From: Rhodocyclaceae bacterium
GTDB taxonomy: Bacteria; Pseudomonadota; Gammaproteobacteria; Burkholderiales; Rhodocyclaceae
Length of the DNA stretch: 64,000 nucleotides
Reading direction: 5' to 3'
Assembly (NCBI GenBank): GCA_013791905.1
Contig: VMSX01000004.1
Location: 1 to 64,000 of the forward strand
Position numbers and translations under genes: made by a program. Below, piece by piece: positions 36,690 through 45,462 of the stretch; position 1 is the first letter of the stretch, and each line of letters starts with the position of its first letter. The notes below the pieces were generated by a model. It had not been told where the DNA came from. It worked only from the letters and a program-made list of their open reading frames with translations, and did no database searches.

Positions 36690-38090
36690 ATGAATCGTAT
36701 TGCTCTGATCGTGTGCGCCGTTGCTGGCGCGCTGATCTCCCTTTCCGCATCCGCGGCCGACGCCGATTTGCAAGCCCTGCGCGAGGAAATCGCACAGATG
36801 AAACAGGCCTACGAGCAACGCATCACGGCGCTGGAAGGCCGTCTCAAACAGGCCGAGAGCGTTTCGGCCGAGGCCCGCGCCACCGCCGCCACGCCAGCGG
36901 CGCGGCAGGGCGACGGCAAGGCGAACGCCTTCAATCCCGAGATCGGCCTGGTGCTGCAGGGTAGTGTGAAAAAGATGCAGGACGTGCCTGAGCGCGCGAT
37001 CTCCGGTTACTGGCCGGCCGGTCACGCTCACGATGGCGAGAAACGCGGCCTGTCGCTCGGGCATAGCGAGCTGGTGCTCGCCGCCAACATCGATCCGAAC
37101 TTCCGCGGCGTTGCCCGTTTTGCCGTCTCCGGCGACGGCGAGGTGGAAGTCGAGGAGGCCAGCGTCTCGACGCTCGGACTCGGCAACGGCCTCGCCGTGC
37201 GCGGCGGGCGCTTCGCCTCCGGGATCGGTTACCAGAACGCCCAGCACCCTCACGAATGGGACTTCGCCGACGCCGCGCTGATGCAGAAGGTGCTCTTCGG
37301 TGCCGAAGGCTACCGGCACGATGGCGTGCAACTCAAGTGGGTCGCGCCGACCGATCTGTTGCTTCAGTTTGGCGCCGAAATCGGCCGCGGCGCGAACTTT
37401 CCCGGCACCGACCGCAACAAGAACGGCACGGGTGCCGGCGCGCTGTTCGCCAAGCTCGGTGACGACGTTGGTGCTTCGCATTCCTGGCAGGCGGGGCTGT
37501 CCTGGCTCCACACCCGCGCGCAGGAACGTGAAGCCCATTTCGCGGATACGGCGGTGGCGGCGAACGAGGTTGAAGGCCTGTTCAGCGGGCGGAGCCGCAC
37601 CGCCTTCGCCGACTTTGTCTGGAAGTGGGCACCGGACGGCAATGCCCGGGAGCGCAACTTCAAGTTCCAGACCGAGGTCTTTCGCCGCAGCGAGCAGGGC
37701 AGCCTCGCCTGCACATCCGACGTGGCGGGTTCGCCCTGCGACGGTGGTACTGCGCTGGGCGATCTTTCGGTCCGCCAGAGCGGCGGCTATGCGCAGGCCA
37801 TCTATCAGTTCATGCCGCGCTGGCGCGTCGGCTATCGCCATGACTGGCTAGGCCGGGGCAGCAAGTCATTCGACGCCGTGACCGTCTTCGGCGCACTCAA
37901 TGCGGACAACGCCTACTTTGCCGATTATCAGCCGCGCCGCGACAGCGTGATGCTCGACTGGAGCAACTCGGAGTTCTCGCGCCTGCGCCTGCAATTCGCG
38001 AGTGACCGCTCGATGCAGGGCCTGGCCGACAAGCAGGTGACGCTGCAGTACATCATGAACCTCGGCGCTCATGGTGCTCACTCGTTCTGA
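36690..38090 (+). CDS. Outer-membrane beta-barrel protein with N-terminal coiled coil (zinc locus)
   Basis: A 466-residue exported protein. It has a signal peptide (about 1-23, ending ASAA) and a coiled coil (about 27-65, LREEIAQMKQAYEQRITALE). A long region of alternating strands rich in Gly, Arg and aromatic residues ends LQYIMNLGAHGAHSF, consistent with a barrel. There is no TonB plug. Start ATG 36690 is chosen from the signal peptide. Position between zur and znuA suggests a porin-like zinc entry route made under zinc limitation. I do not recognise a named family. Confidence 0.7.
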   Translation: MNRIALIVCAVAGALISLSASAADADLQALREEIAQMKQAYEQRITALEGRLKQAESVSAEARATAATPAARQGDGKANAFNPEIGLVLQGSVKKMQDVPERAISGYWPAGHAHDGEKRGLSLGHSELVLAANIDPNFRGVARFAVSGDGEVEVEEASVSTLGLGNGLAVRGGRFASGIGYQNAQHPHEWDFADAALMQKVLFGAEGYRHDGVQLKWVAPTDLLLQFGAEIGRGANFPGTDRNKNGTGAGALFAKLGDDVGASHSWQAGLSWLHTRAQEREAHFADTAVAANEVEGLFSGRSRTAFADFVWKWAPDGNARERNFKFQTEVFRRSEQGSLACTSDVAGSPCDGGTALGDLSVRQSGGYAQAIYQFMPRWRVGYRHDWLGRGSKSFDAVTVFGALNADNAYFADYQPRRDSVMLDWSNSEFSRLRLQFASDRSMQGLADKQVTLQYIMNLGAHGAHSF

Positions 38091-38127
38091 GTGAGCAGGG
38101 CGCCCACACTTACCGAGGTAGCACACC

Positions 38128-39021
38128 ATGAGAATCCTGCTTCTGCTGCTGGCGAGCCTGCTCGCCCTGCCCGCGCAGGCGGGGCTGAAAATATTCGCCA
38201 CCGTGCCCGAATGGGGAGCGCTGGCGCGGGAGATCGGCGGCGACAAGGCTGAGGTATTCGTCGCCACGAGCGGCCTGCAGGACCCGCACCACATCCAGGC
38301 GCGTCCCTCGCTGATTGCCCGCGCCCGCAGTGCCGACCTGCTCGTCGCCACGGGCGCGGAACTGGAGATCGGCTGGCTGCCATTGGTGCAGCGCGAATCC
38401 GGCAATGCGCACATCCAGGCGGGGCAAACGGGCTATTTTGAGGCGGCGCGGCAGGTCGCGATGCGCGAATTGCCGGCGCGCGTCGACCGCGCCGAGGGCG
38501 ACGTGCATGCGGGCGGCAATCCCCACATCCAGACCGATCCGCGCAATTTCCTTCTGGTCGGCGCGGCGCTGACCGAGCGCATGGCCACGCTTGCCCCGGC
38601 GGATGCGGCGACCTATCGCGCCAACTGGCAGGTTTTCGCCACGCGCTGGCGTGCCGCCATTTCACGGTGGGAGAAGCAGGCGGCGCCTTTGCGCGGCCTG
38701 CCCATCGCCGTGCAGCACAAGGCTTTCCCCTATCTGGAAGACTGGCTCGGCCTGAAAACGGTGGCGGTGCTGGAGCCCAAGCCCGGCGTCGAGCCGTCGG
38801 TCGCCTACCTCGGCAAGCTGCTGGCGCAGGCGGCGGCCACTCCGCCGCGGCTGGTGTTGCGCGCGGCCTATCAGTCGCCGCAGGCCGCGGCGTGGTTCGC
38901 CCGCGCGGCGCGGGTGCCGGTGGTCGTCGTGCCCTTCACCGTCGGTGGCAGCGAGCAGGCGCAGGATCTGTTCGGCCTGTTCGACGACACCGTCGAACGT
39001 CTGCTGGCGGCAGTGAAGTGA
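38128..39021 (+). CDS. znuA: Zinc ABC transporter substrate-binding protein (ZnuA-like)
   Basis: A 297-residue cluster A-I metal-binding protein with a signal peptide (about 1-18). Likely metal ligands are the His of [11 protein letters not shown], the His of [12 protein letters not shown] and the His of [27 protein letters not shown] carries the C-terminal acidic region. It lacks the long His-rich loop of many ZnuA proteins. Start is ATG 38128 with GAGGTAGC upstream. It overlaps znuB by four bases. Confidence 0.88.
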   Translation: MRILLLLLASLLALPAQAGLKIFATVPEWGALAREIGGDKAEVFVATSGLQDPHHIQARPSLIARARSADLLVATGAELEIGWLPLVQRESGNAHIQAGQTGYFEAARQVAMRELPARVDRAEGDVHAGGNPHIQTDPRNFLLVGAALTERMATLAPADAATYRANWQVFATRWRAAISRWEKQAAPLRGLPIAVQHKAFPYLEDWLGLKTVAVLEPKPGVEPSVAYLGKLLAQAAATPPRLVLRAAYQSPQAAAWFARAARVPVVVVPFTVGGSEQAQDLFGLFDDTVERLLAAVK

Positions 39022-39785
39022 GCATCGACTTCGCGTTGCTGGCCGCGCCGTTGGCGGCTGGGCTGCTGGTGCTGGCGATTCATGTGCCGCTCGGCATCGA
39101 GGTGCTGCGCCGCGGCATCATCTTCATCGACCTCGCCATCGCGCAGGTGGCGGGGCTGGGGGTGATCGTCGCGCTGCTGTTCGACTGGGATGCGCCGTTC
39201 GCCGCGCAGGGAGCGGCGGCAGGCGCAGCGCTGGGCGGCGCGCTGCTGCTCCACTGGACCGAGCGCCGCTGGCCCGCAGTGCAGGAGGCGCTGATCGGCC
39301 TGCTGTTCGTCGCCGCCGCCGCTGCCGGCATCCTGCTGCTGGCGGGCAATCCGCATGGCGGCCAGCATTTGCAGGATCTGCTGGCCGGGCAGATCCTCTG
39401 GGTCGGCTGGGCGCAGCTGTGGCCGGTGGCGCTGCTGTATGCCGTGCTGCTGCCTCTGTGGTTCGCCGCCCGCGCGCGGCTCGGCCGCCTCGGCTTCTAT
39501 CTGCTGTTCGCGCTCATGGTGACGGCCTCGGTGCAGCTGGTGGGCGTGCTGCTGGTCTTCGCCAGCCTGATCGCGCCGGCGGTGGCCGTGAGCGGGCTGC
39601 TGCGGCGGCGCCTGGTCGCAGCCTATGGCATCGGCGCGCTCGCCTATGTGACTGGTCTCGCGCTGTCGGCCGCGGCGGATCTGCCGGCGGGCGCGGCCGT
39701 CGTCTGCTGCCTGGTTGGTATCAGCTTTCTGGCGCTGGCGACCATGCCCCGCCGTCCCGCCAGCGCCGACAATTCGCATGCGTGA
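39018..39785 (+). CDS. znuB: Zinc ABC transporter permease (ZnuB-like)
   Basis: A 255-residue permease of the metal ABC-3 family with about eight helices. It shows the conserved [21 protein letters not shown] start and the [10 protein letters not shown] region. GTG at 39018 overlaps the znuA stop; the larger open frame upstream is a shadow of znuA. Its last residues, [11 protein letters not shown], are encoded by a copy of the interspersed element. No ZnuC ATPase gene is adjacent. Confidence 0.87.
   Translation: MSIDFALLAAPLAAGLLVLAIHVPLGIEVLRRGIIFIDLAIAQVAGLGVIVALLFDWDAPFAAQGAAAGAALGGALLLHWTERRWPAVQEALIGLLFVAAAAAGILLLAGNPHGGQHLQDLLAGQILWVGWAQLWPVALLYAVLLPLWFAARARLGRLGFYLLFALMVTASVQLVGVLLVFASLIAPAVAVSGLLRRRLVAAYGIGALAYVTGLALSAAADLPAGAAVVCCLVGISFLALATMPRRPASADNSHA
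39751..39770 (-). repeat. Interspersed element, short form, at the end of znuB
   Basis: GCCGTCCCGCCAGCGCCGAC. Read in a different frame from the other coding copies, giving R-P-A-S-A-D at the znuB C-terminus. Confidence 0.8.
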
Positions 39786-39883
39786 GCAGGCTGGCCATTT
39801 CAGTGTGCGATTATTGTTGGACGCCCGCAGGGCGGCACTTTCAGCGCGGTAGAATCGCCTTTCCCTTTTCTGGAAAGCAGACC

Positions 39884-40420
39884 ATGGAGCAGTATCACGG
39901 CACCACCATCCTGTCCGTGCGGCGCGGCAATGTTGTTGCACTGGGCGGTGACGGCCAGGTGACTTTGGGCAATATCGTCATCAAGGCCGGGGCGCGCAAG
40001 GTGCGGCGGCTGTATGGCGAGAAGATCCTGGCCGGCTTTGCTGGCGGCACGGCTGACGCCTTTACATTATTCGAGCGCTTCGAGGCCAAGCTGGAGAAGC
40101 ACCAGGGCAATCTCCTGCGCTCGGCCGTGGAACTGGCGAAGGACTGGCGCACCGACCGCATGCTGCGGCGGCTCGAGGCGATGCTGGCCGTGGCCGACCG
40201 CGATAATTCGCTGGTGATCACCGGCAACGGCGATGTGCTGGAACCGGAGTTGGGCATCGTCGCCATCGGCAGCGGCGGACCTTACGCCCAGGCGGCGGCG
40301 CAGGCGTTGCTCGAAAATACCGAGCTTTTACCGACAGAGATTGTGAAAAAGGCGCTGTCGATCGCCGGCGACCTGTGCATCTACACCAACCAGAATCACG
40401 TCATCGAGACGCTGGATTAG
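39884..40420 (+). CDS. hslV: ATP-dependent protease peptidase subunit HslV
   Basis: A 178-residue proteasome-like peptidase. After removal of MEQYHG the catalytic Thr begins [40 protein letters not shown] and the C-terminal [14 protein letters not shown] are conserved. Start ATG 39884. It is followed by hslU after 28 bases; the two form the HslUV protease. Confidence 0.97.
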   Translation: MEQYHGTTILSVRRGNVVALGGDGQVTLGNIVIKAGARKVRRLYGEKILAGFAGGTADAFTLFERFEAKLEKHQGNLLRSAVELAKDWRTDRMLRRLEAMLAVADRDNSLVITGNGDVLEPELGIVAIGSGGPYAQAAAQALLENTELLPTEIVKKALSIAGDLCIYTNQNHVIETLD

Positions 40421-40448
40421 TTTTCTTCCCCCCGCCTTCTGGATTGCC

Positions 40449-41786
40449 ATGACCCAAATGACTCCCGCCGAGATTGTCTCGGAACTCGACAAGAATATCG
40501 TCGGCCAGGCGCGCGCCAAACGCGCGGTGGCGATTGCCCTGCGCAACCGCTGGCGCCGTTCCCAGGTGGCCGAACCGCTGCGTTCCGAGATCACGCCCAA
40601 GAACATCCTGATGATCGGCCCGACGGGGGTCGGCAAGACCGAGATCGCGCGGCGCTTGGCGCGACTGGCCAACGCGCCTTTCATCAAGGTCGAGGCGACC
40701 AAGTTCACCGAGGTCGGCTATGTCGGCCGCGATGTTGACAGCATCATTCGCGATCTCGCCGAGACGGCGGTGAAGGATGAGCGGGTGAACGCGATGCGGC
40801 TGGTACGCGACCGCGCGCTCGACGCTGCCGAAGACCGCATTCTTGATGTATTGCTGCCGCCGGCGCGTACGGCAAATGCCGGCGCTGGCGAGACGGCACC
40901 GGAGGAATCGACAACGCGCCAGAAATTCCGCAAGAAGCTGCGCGAGGGCGAACTCGACGACAAGGAGATCGACATCGAGGTCAGCGCACCGGCGGCCAGC
41001 ATGGAGATCTTCGCCCCGCCGGGCATGGAAGAGCTAACCCAGCAGATTCAGGGCATGTTCCAGAACATGGGCGGCGGCAAGAAAAAGACGCGCCGCATGC
41101 GTATCGCCGATGCCCTCAAGGCGCTGACCGATGAAGAAGCGGCGCGGCTCATCAATGATGAAGAAATAAAAGCAACAGCGATGCGCAACGTCGAGCAGAA
41201 TGGCATTGTCTTTCTCGACGAGATGGACAAGATCGCCTCGCGCAGCGAAACGCAAGGGGCGGACGTGTCGCGCCAGGGCGTGCAACGCGATCTGCTGCCG
41301 CTGGTCGAGGGTACGACGGTGACCACCAAGTTCGGCATCATCAATACCGACCACATCCTGTTTATTGCCAGCGGGGCGTTCCATTTCGCCAAGCCGTCCG
41401 ACCTGATTCCCGAGTTGCAGGGGCGTTTCCCGATTCGCGTCGAACTGGATTCGCTCTCGATCGACGACTTCGAGTGCATCCTCACCCAGACCGATGCCTG
41501 CCTCACGCGCCAGTACGCGGCGCTATTGGCGACCGAAGGCGTGACGGTGGAGTTCGCTGCCGACGGTATCCGGCGGTTGGCGCAAATCGCCTTCGAGGTG
41601 AATGAAAAAACCGAAAACATCGGCGCGCGTCGCCTGTATACGGTGATGGAAAAGCTGCTGGAAGATGTTTCATTCTTTGCCGGCGCATCAGTTACGGAAG
41701 CTGCGCTGACGGTGGATGCCACCTACGTCGATGAGCGCCTTGCCGAGTTGGCAAAGCGCGAGGATCTGTCGCGTTACGTGCTGTAG
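40449..41786 (+). CDS. hslU: HslU ATPase subunit of the HslUV protease
   Basis: A 445-residue AAA+ unfoldase. It opens [20 protein letters not shown], with Walker [14 protein letters not shown] and pore motif GYVGRD. Walker B is [11 protein letters not shown], sensor region [12 protein letters not shown], and the C-terminus [11 protein letters not shown] docks into HslV. Residues about 142-150 (NAGAGETAP) in the variable intermediate domain are encoded by a degenerate copy of the interspersed element. Confidence 0.97.
   Translation: MTQMTPAEIVSELDKNIVGQARAKRAVAIALRNRWRRSQVAEPLRSEITPKNILMIGPTGVGKTEIARRLARLANAPFIKVEATKFTEVGYVGRDVDSIIRDLAETAVKDERVNAMRLVRDRALDAAEDRILDVLLPPARTANAGAGETAPEESTTRQKFRKKLREGELDDKEIDIEVSAPAASMEIFAPPGMEELTQQIQGMFQNMGGGKKKTRRMRIADALKALTDEEAARLINDEEIKATAMRNVEQNGIVFLDEMDKIASRSETQGADVSRQGVQRDLLPLVEGTTVTTKFGIINTDHILFIASGAFHFAKPSDLIPELQGRFPIRVELDSLSIDDFECILTQTDACLTRQYAALLATEGVTVEFAADGIRRLAQIAFEVNEKTENIGARRLYTVMEKLLEDVSFFAGASVTEAALTVDATYVDERLAELAKREDLSRYVL
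40873..40896 (+). repeat. Interspersed element, degenerate short form, inside hslU
   Basis: AAATGCCGGCGCTGGC then GAGACGGC, three mismatches from consensus, same frame (G-A-G-E-T-A) as in ruvA and lysA. Confidence 0.65.
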
Positions 41787-41810
41787 CCGCAAGTCGCAGT
41801 ACCCACGCCC

Positions 41811-42704
41811 GTGTTGTTGCGCATTTTCGCTATCGTCTTCCCCATCTTCGCCATCATTGCGGTGGGCTGGCTGTACGCCCGCTACCGGCAATCGCGCGGC
41901 GGACTCGACATGGCGTTCGCCAACCAGCTCAACATGGACATCTTCGTGCCGGCGCTGGTGTTCGCCGCACTGGCAACAAAGAGTTTCGATCTGGCTGCCT
42001 ATGATCGGCTGGCGCTGGGTGCGCTGGGCGTGATGCTCGGCTCGGGGCTGATTGCCTGGGGACTGGCCCGGATGCTCGGCGAGCAGCCGAAAACCCTTGT
42101 GCCGCCGATGATGTTCGTCAATGCCGGGAACATGGGCCTGCCACTGATGTTGCTGGCTTTCGGCCCCGACGCGCTGCCGGCAGCCGTGGTGCTGTTTTTT
42201 GTCGAAAACACGCTGCATTACGTCCTGGGTACCTGGATGCTCGACCATCGTGCCAGGCTGTGGAATCTTTGGCGCGTGCCGGTGATCTTTGCTGCACTGG
42301 CAGCATTGGCGCTCGGTTGGCTCAACATCGAAGTCTGGCCGCCGTTATATATGGCCATCAAATTGCTTGGCGAAGTGGCGATACCGTTGCTGCTGTTTGC
42401 GCTGGGGGTGCGGATGGCGGTTTCGCGGTTCTCGGATTTGCGCATCGGTCTGATCGGGGCGATCGCCTGTCCACTGATGGGGATGGCGCTGGCCTGGGGG
42501 CTGGCCTATGCCCTCGCCCTTGATGCGCAGACAGCCGCCATGCTGCTGGTGTTCGGGGCGCTGCCGCCCGCAGTGCTCAATTATGTATTTGCCGAGCGTT
42601 ACCGGCAGGAACCGGCGAAGGTGGCCTCGATGGTGATGCTCGGCAACCTGGGGGCCTTGCTGTTTGTGCCGCTGGCACTGGCGCTGACCTTGAATATGGC
42701 TTAG
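41811..42704 (+). CDS. AEC-family permease (auxin efflux carrier superfamily)
   Basis: A 297-residue membrane protein with about ten helices in two five-helix repeats. The conserved NAGNMGLPLMLLAFG crossover motif and a second one near ALPPAVLNYVFAERY are visible. Bacterial members export small carboxylates or related anions; substrate here is unknown. The proposed start is GTG at 41811, 24 bases after hslU, so it may be read from the hslVU promoter. Confidence 0.85.
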   Translation: MLLRIFAIVFPIFAIIAVGWLYARYRQSRGGLDMAFANQLNMDIFVPALVFAALATKSFDLAAYDRLALGALGVMLGSGLIAWGLARMLGEQPKTLVPPMMFVNAGNMGLPLMLLAFGPDALPAAVVLFFVENTLHYVLGTWMLDHRARLWNLWRVPVIFAALAALALGWLNIEVWPPLYMAIKLLGEVAIPLLLFALGVRMAVSRFSDLRIGLIGAIACPLMGMALAWGLAYALALDAQTAAMLLVFGALPPAVLNYVFAERYRQEPAKVASMVMLGNLGALLFVPLALALTLNMA

Positions 42705-42770
42705 CGGTGCCTGCCAGATTGCCTTTGATCATGACTGGACGGGTTGGCTTGCGAAGCTGGAGATAAAGAT

Positions 42771-45137
42771 ATGGAACATGCGGATATGGTCAGCGAGTAC
42801 CCCAAGCTTGCCCAGGCATTTGCGGAGGAACTGGATCGCTTTCCCCACAGCCTGGCGGTACGGCACCCGCGCATTGCCCACAAGCTGGATGCCCTCTGGG
42901 GAACCCCGGAGTGTCTTGCTGTCCTGGATGAGTTGATGCTCTCCGGGCGGCCGGATCGGCGTGGCTTTTCCTTTGGTGTGGTGTGCGAATTATTTTCCTT
43001 GAAGGAACTGCACGACAATCAGTTCCCCCAACGCAATCCAAACACCAGCGACCCATTTTCGACGGCACTTTCGGATGTGGCGCGTGCCGATAGCGAACGG
43101 CGCCGCGCATTGGCCAAACAAGGTGACAATGGCTCGGCACTGGACCGGCGGCATGACGATACGGCCATGCTCCCGCAGCGAGTGCCGGCCGGCATGCTTG
43201 GCGCGCCGCCAGTGGGGCCGGGCGAAAAGCCGGCGACGATGATTCAGAAGAAAGCCAGCTGGCCCAAGGTGGAGAGCCTGGATGATCTGCAGCGCATCAT
43301 GACACTGCGCAGCCAGGGTGAACGGACACCCGCGCGCGACCCGCGGCAGCTGATGGAAATTCAGCAACAGTATGTCGTTCTGGCGGATAAGGATATCGAT
43401 GCTGCCATCAAGATTCAGGCTTTAAAAGGCAGAAAGCGCGAACCGATTGGCAAGATCCTGCTGATGATGGGGGTCGTCACCGATGAATTGGTGACGCGGG
43501 CTCTCTGTCTGCAGTATGGCGTGCTGATGGTGAACCTGCAGCGCTTTCAGATTTTCCAGGACATCAAGCGGCTGATACCACTCGACGAGGCGCGCAAGGC
43601 GCGCGTGGTGCCGATTGCCGTTATCGACGGATTGTTGTTTCTGGCGGTCGGCAATCCCTTCAACTTTGATCAGCGCGAATATTTCGGGTTTTTGACAAAA
43701 CTGAAGATCGAGTTGGTGATGGTTCCGGCTGAAAGGATCACTCAGTACCTTGAGGACTACGGACAACTGCAGTCGGTGCAGCAGGGCGACCAGGAATTTC
43801 GCTCGCTGGCAAAGCGGGCACTTGCCGAAACAGCCACAACGCAGCCAGTCAATGATGATCAGGAATTGGAAGGAGGGAATGGTATTTCCCAGGACGATGC
43901 CTCCGTGGTCGGCCTGGTCAATAAATTCATTTCCGACGCGGCGGAAGTGGGTGCTTCGGATATCCATCTGGAGTGTTTTGCCCTGGATCCGCAGGCGCAC
44001 ATCCGGTTCCGTCGCGATGGCCGGATGGAAGGCTACTCGCAATACTCAGCGAACTATCATCGGGCAGTCGTCTCGCGCATCAAGATCATGGCCAACCTGA
44101 ATATCGCGGAACGCCGCATGGCCCAGGACGGCAAGATATCCTTTAGTCGGCCAGGGCAGCCCCGGCTTGACTTGCGGGTGGCAACCATCCCGACGGTGCG
44201 GGGCATCGAAAACGTCACCATTCGGCTGCTGCAGGCTGGCGACCCGGTGCCCATCGATCAGCTCAAAATGGGCGAACGGGATCTGACCGTGTTCAAGCGT
44301 CTCATCGAGAAGCCCTATGGGTTGATTCTGGTATGCGGGCCGACCGGCAGCGGCAAAACTACGACTTTGCATTCCGTTTTGCGCGAGTTGAACACGCCGG
44401 ACCGAAAAATCTGGACAGCCGAGGACCCGATCGAAATCGTTCAAAAAAACGTCAATCAGGTACAGATGAACCCGAAGATCGGCTGGACTTTTGCGACGGC
44501 TTTGCGCGCCTTTTTGCGTGCCGATCCGGACATCATCATGATTGGCGAAATGCGGGATCTGGAAACAGCCAAGATTGCATTGGAGGCATCCATGACTGGC
44601 CATCTGGTACTTTCGACCCTGCATACCAACTCGGCGTCAGAAACCGCCGCACGTCTGCTGGATCTGGAGATTGATCCTTTCAACCTCGCGGATGCCTTGG
44701 TCTGCGTCCTGGCGCAACGACTGGCGCGCAGCCTGTGCACGCGCTGTGCGCCCAAGCGGGTCATGACAACTGCCGAGATCGACGAGCTGGCAGCAGAGTA
44801 TTATTTTTCGGCGTACGAGCGCCAGGCCTCGATGGCCGACAAGGAACGCATCGTCCGTGGCTGGCAGGCGCGCTTGCCCAAAGGAGAGTTCCTGAACGTC
44901 TGGCAACCCAAGGGTTGCCGACACTGCTCCGGCGAGGGCTACAAGGGACGGATTCCCCTGTTCGAGTTGATGGAGGTGACACCGCAGATCCGCGAGTTGA
45001 TCGCGCATCAATCGACGGCCACGGAATACAAGCGTATCGCGGTTGATCAGGGCATGCGCACCTTGAAACAGGACGGCATCGAGAAAGTGCTACTTGGCTT
45101 GACCGATATGACTCAGGTGCGCGGCGTCTGTAATTAA
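42771..45137 (+). CDS. Orphan PilB/GspE-like secretion ATPase with long N-terminal region
   Basis: A 788-residue ATPase, about 200 longer than a standard PilB. Residues 1-200 are unlike known domains (two helical blocks and a linker). About 215-345 resemble an MshEN/T2SSE N-domain (IGKILLMMGVVTDELVTRAL). The ATPase core has Walker A GPTGSGKTTTLHS near 523, Asp box and Walker B IIMIGEMRDLETA, and the zinc-binding cysteines CTRC...CRHC. GGAG eight bases before ATG 42771 supports this start. No pilin, PilC or secretin gene adjoins it; pilMNOPQ is 9 kb away. Confidence 0.85.
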   Translation: MEHADMVSEYPKLAQAFAEELDRFPHSLAVRHPRIAHKLDALWGTPECLAVLDELMLSGRPDRRGFSFGVVCELFSLKELHDNQFPQRNPNTSDPFSTALSDVARADSERRRALAKQGDNGSALDRRHDDTAMLPQRVPAGMLGAPPVGPGEKPATMIQKKASWPKVESLDDLQRIMTLRSQGERTPARDPRQLMEIQQQYVVLADKDIDAAIKIQALKGRKREPIGKILLMMGVVTDELVTRALCLQYGVLMVNLQRFQIFQDIKRLIPLDEARKARVVPIAVIDGLLFLAVGNPFNFDQREYFGFLTKLKIELVMVPAERITQYLEDYGQLQSVQQGDQEFRSLAKRALAETATTQPVNDDQELEGGNGISQDDASVVGLVNKFISDAAEVGASDIHLECFALDPQAHIRFRRDGRMEGYSQYSANYHRAVVSRIKIMANLNIAERRMAQDGKISFSRPGQPRLDLRVATIPTVRGIENVTIRLLQAGDPVPIDQLKMGERDLTVFKRLIEKPYGLILVCGPTGSGKTTTLHSVLRELNTPDRKIWTAEDPIEIVQKNVNQVQMNPKIGWTFATALRAFLRADPDIIMIGEMRDLETAKIALEASMTGHLVLSTLHTNSASETAARLLDLEIDPFNLADALVCVLAQRLARSLCTRCAPKRVMTTAEIDELAAEYYFSAYERQASMADKERIVRGWQARLPKGEFLNVWQPKGCRHCSGEGYKGRIPLFELMEVTPQIRELIAHQSTATEYKRIAVDQGMRTLKQDGIEKVLLGLTDMTQVRGVCN

Positions 45138-45462
45138 CCCACCCCCTCCCATCCTCCCCCTCGCGGGGGAGGTGACTGTGGCTCGCTTCGCTCGACTATC
45201 ACGGGGAGCATTGTTCTGGCATTGGCGCGGATTGCGGCTGGCGCCGCGTGCCGCCTTGCCTTGGGGCGGCCCGGCGGCAAGGCTACGGCGGATGTGGATT
45301 TAACGCCGTCTCGCCAGCGCCGACTTTCTACAAGCGCGACTCAAGATAGCCACACTGTAGTCCCGGCGCCGGGCCGCCCCACGCCGGGACGGCACGCGGC
45401 GCCAGCCGCAACCCGCCCCTAAATATGAACGGAGGCGCCCCGTAACAAACGAGCGCAGCGAG
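45138..45462. repeat. Repeat-filled spacer with a large inverted repeat
   Basis: 325 bases between converging genes, without a gene. The arms 45225-45283 (GCGGATTGCGGCTGGCGCCG ... CTTGGGGCGGCCCGGCGGCA) and 45361-45416 (TCCCGGCGCCGGGCCGCCCC ... GGCGCCAGCCGCAACCCGC) are imperfect inverted copies of one module. They flank a short interspersed element (45305-45327). The region could act as a two-way terminator. The right end merges with the last codons of the RND gene. Confidence 0.75.
45305..45327 (-). repeat. Interspersed element, short form
   Basis: GCCGTCTCGCCAGCGCCGAC then TTT, intergenic, inside the loop of the large inverted repeat. Confidence 0.8.
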
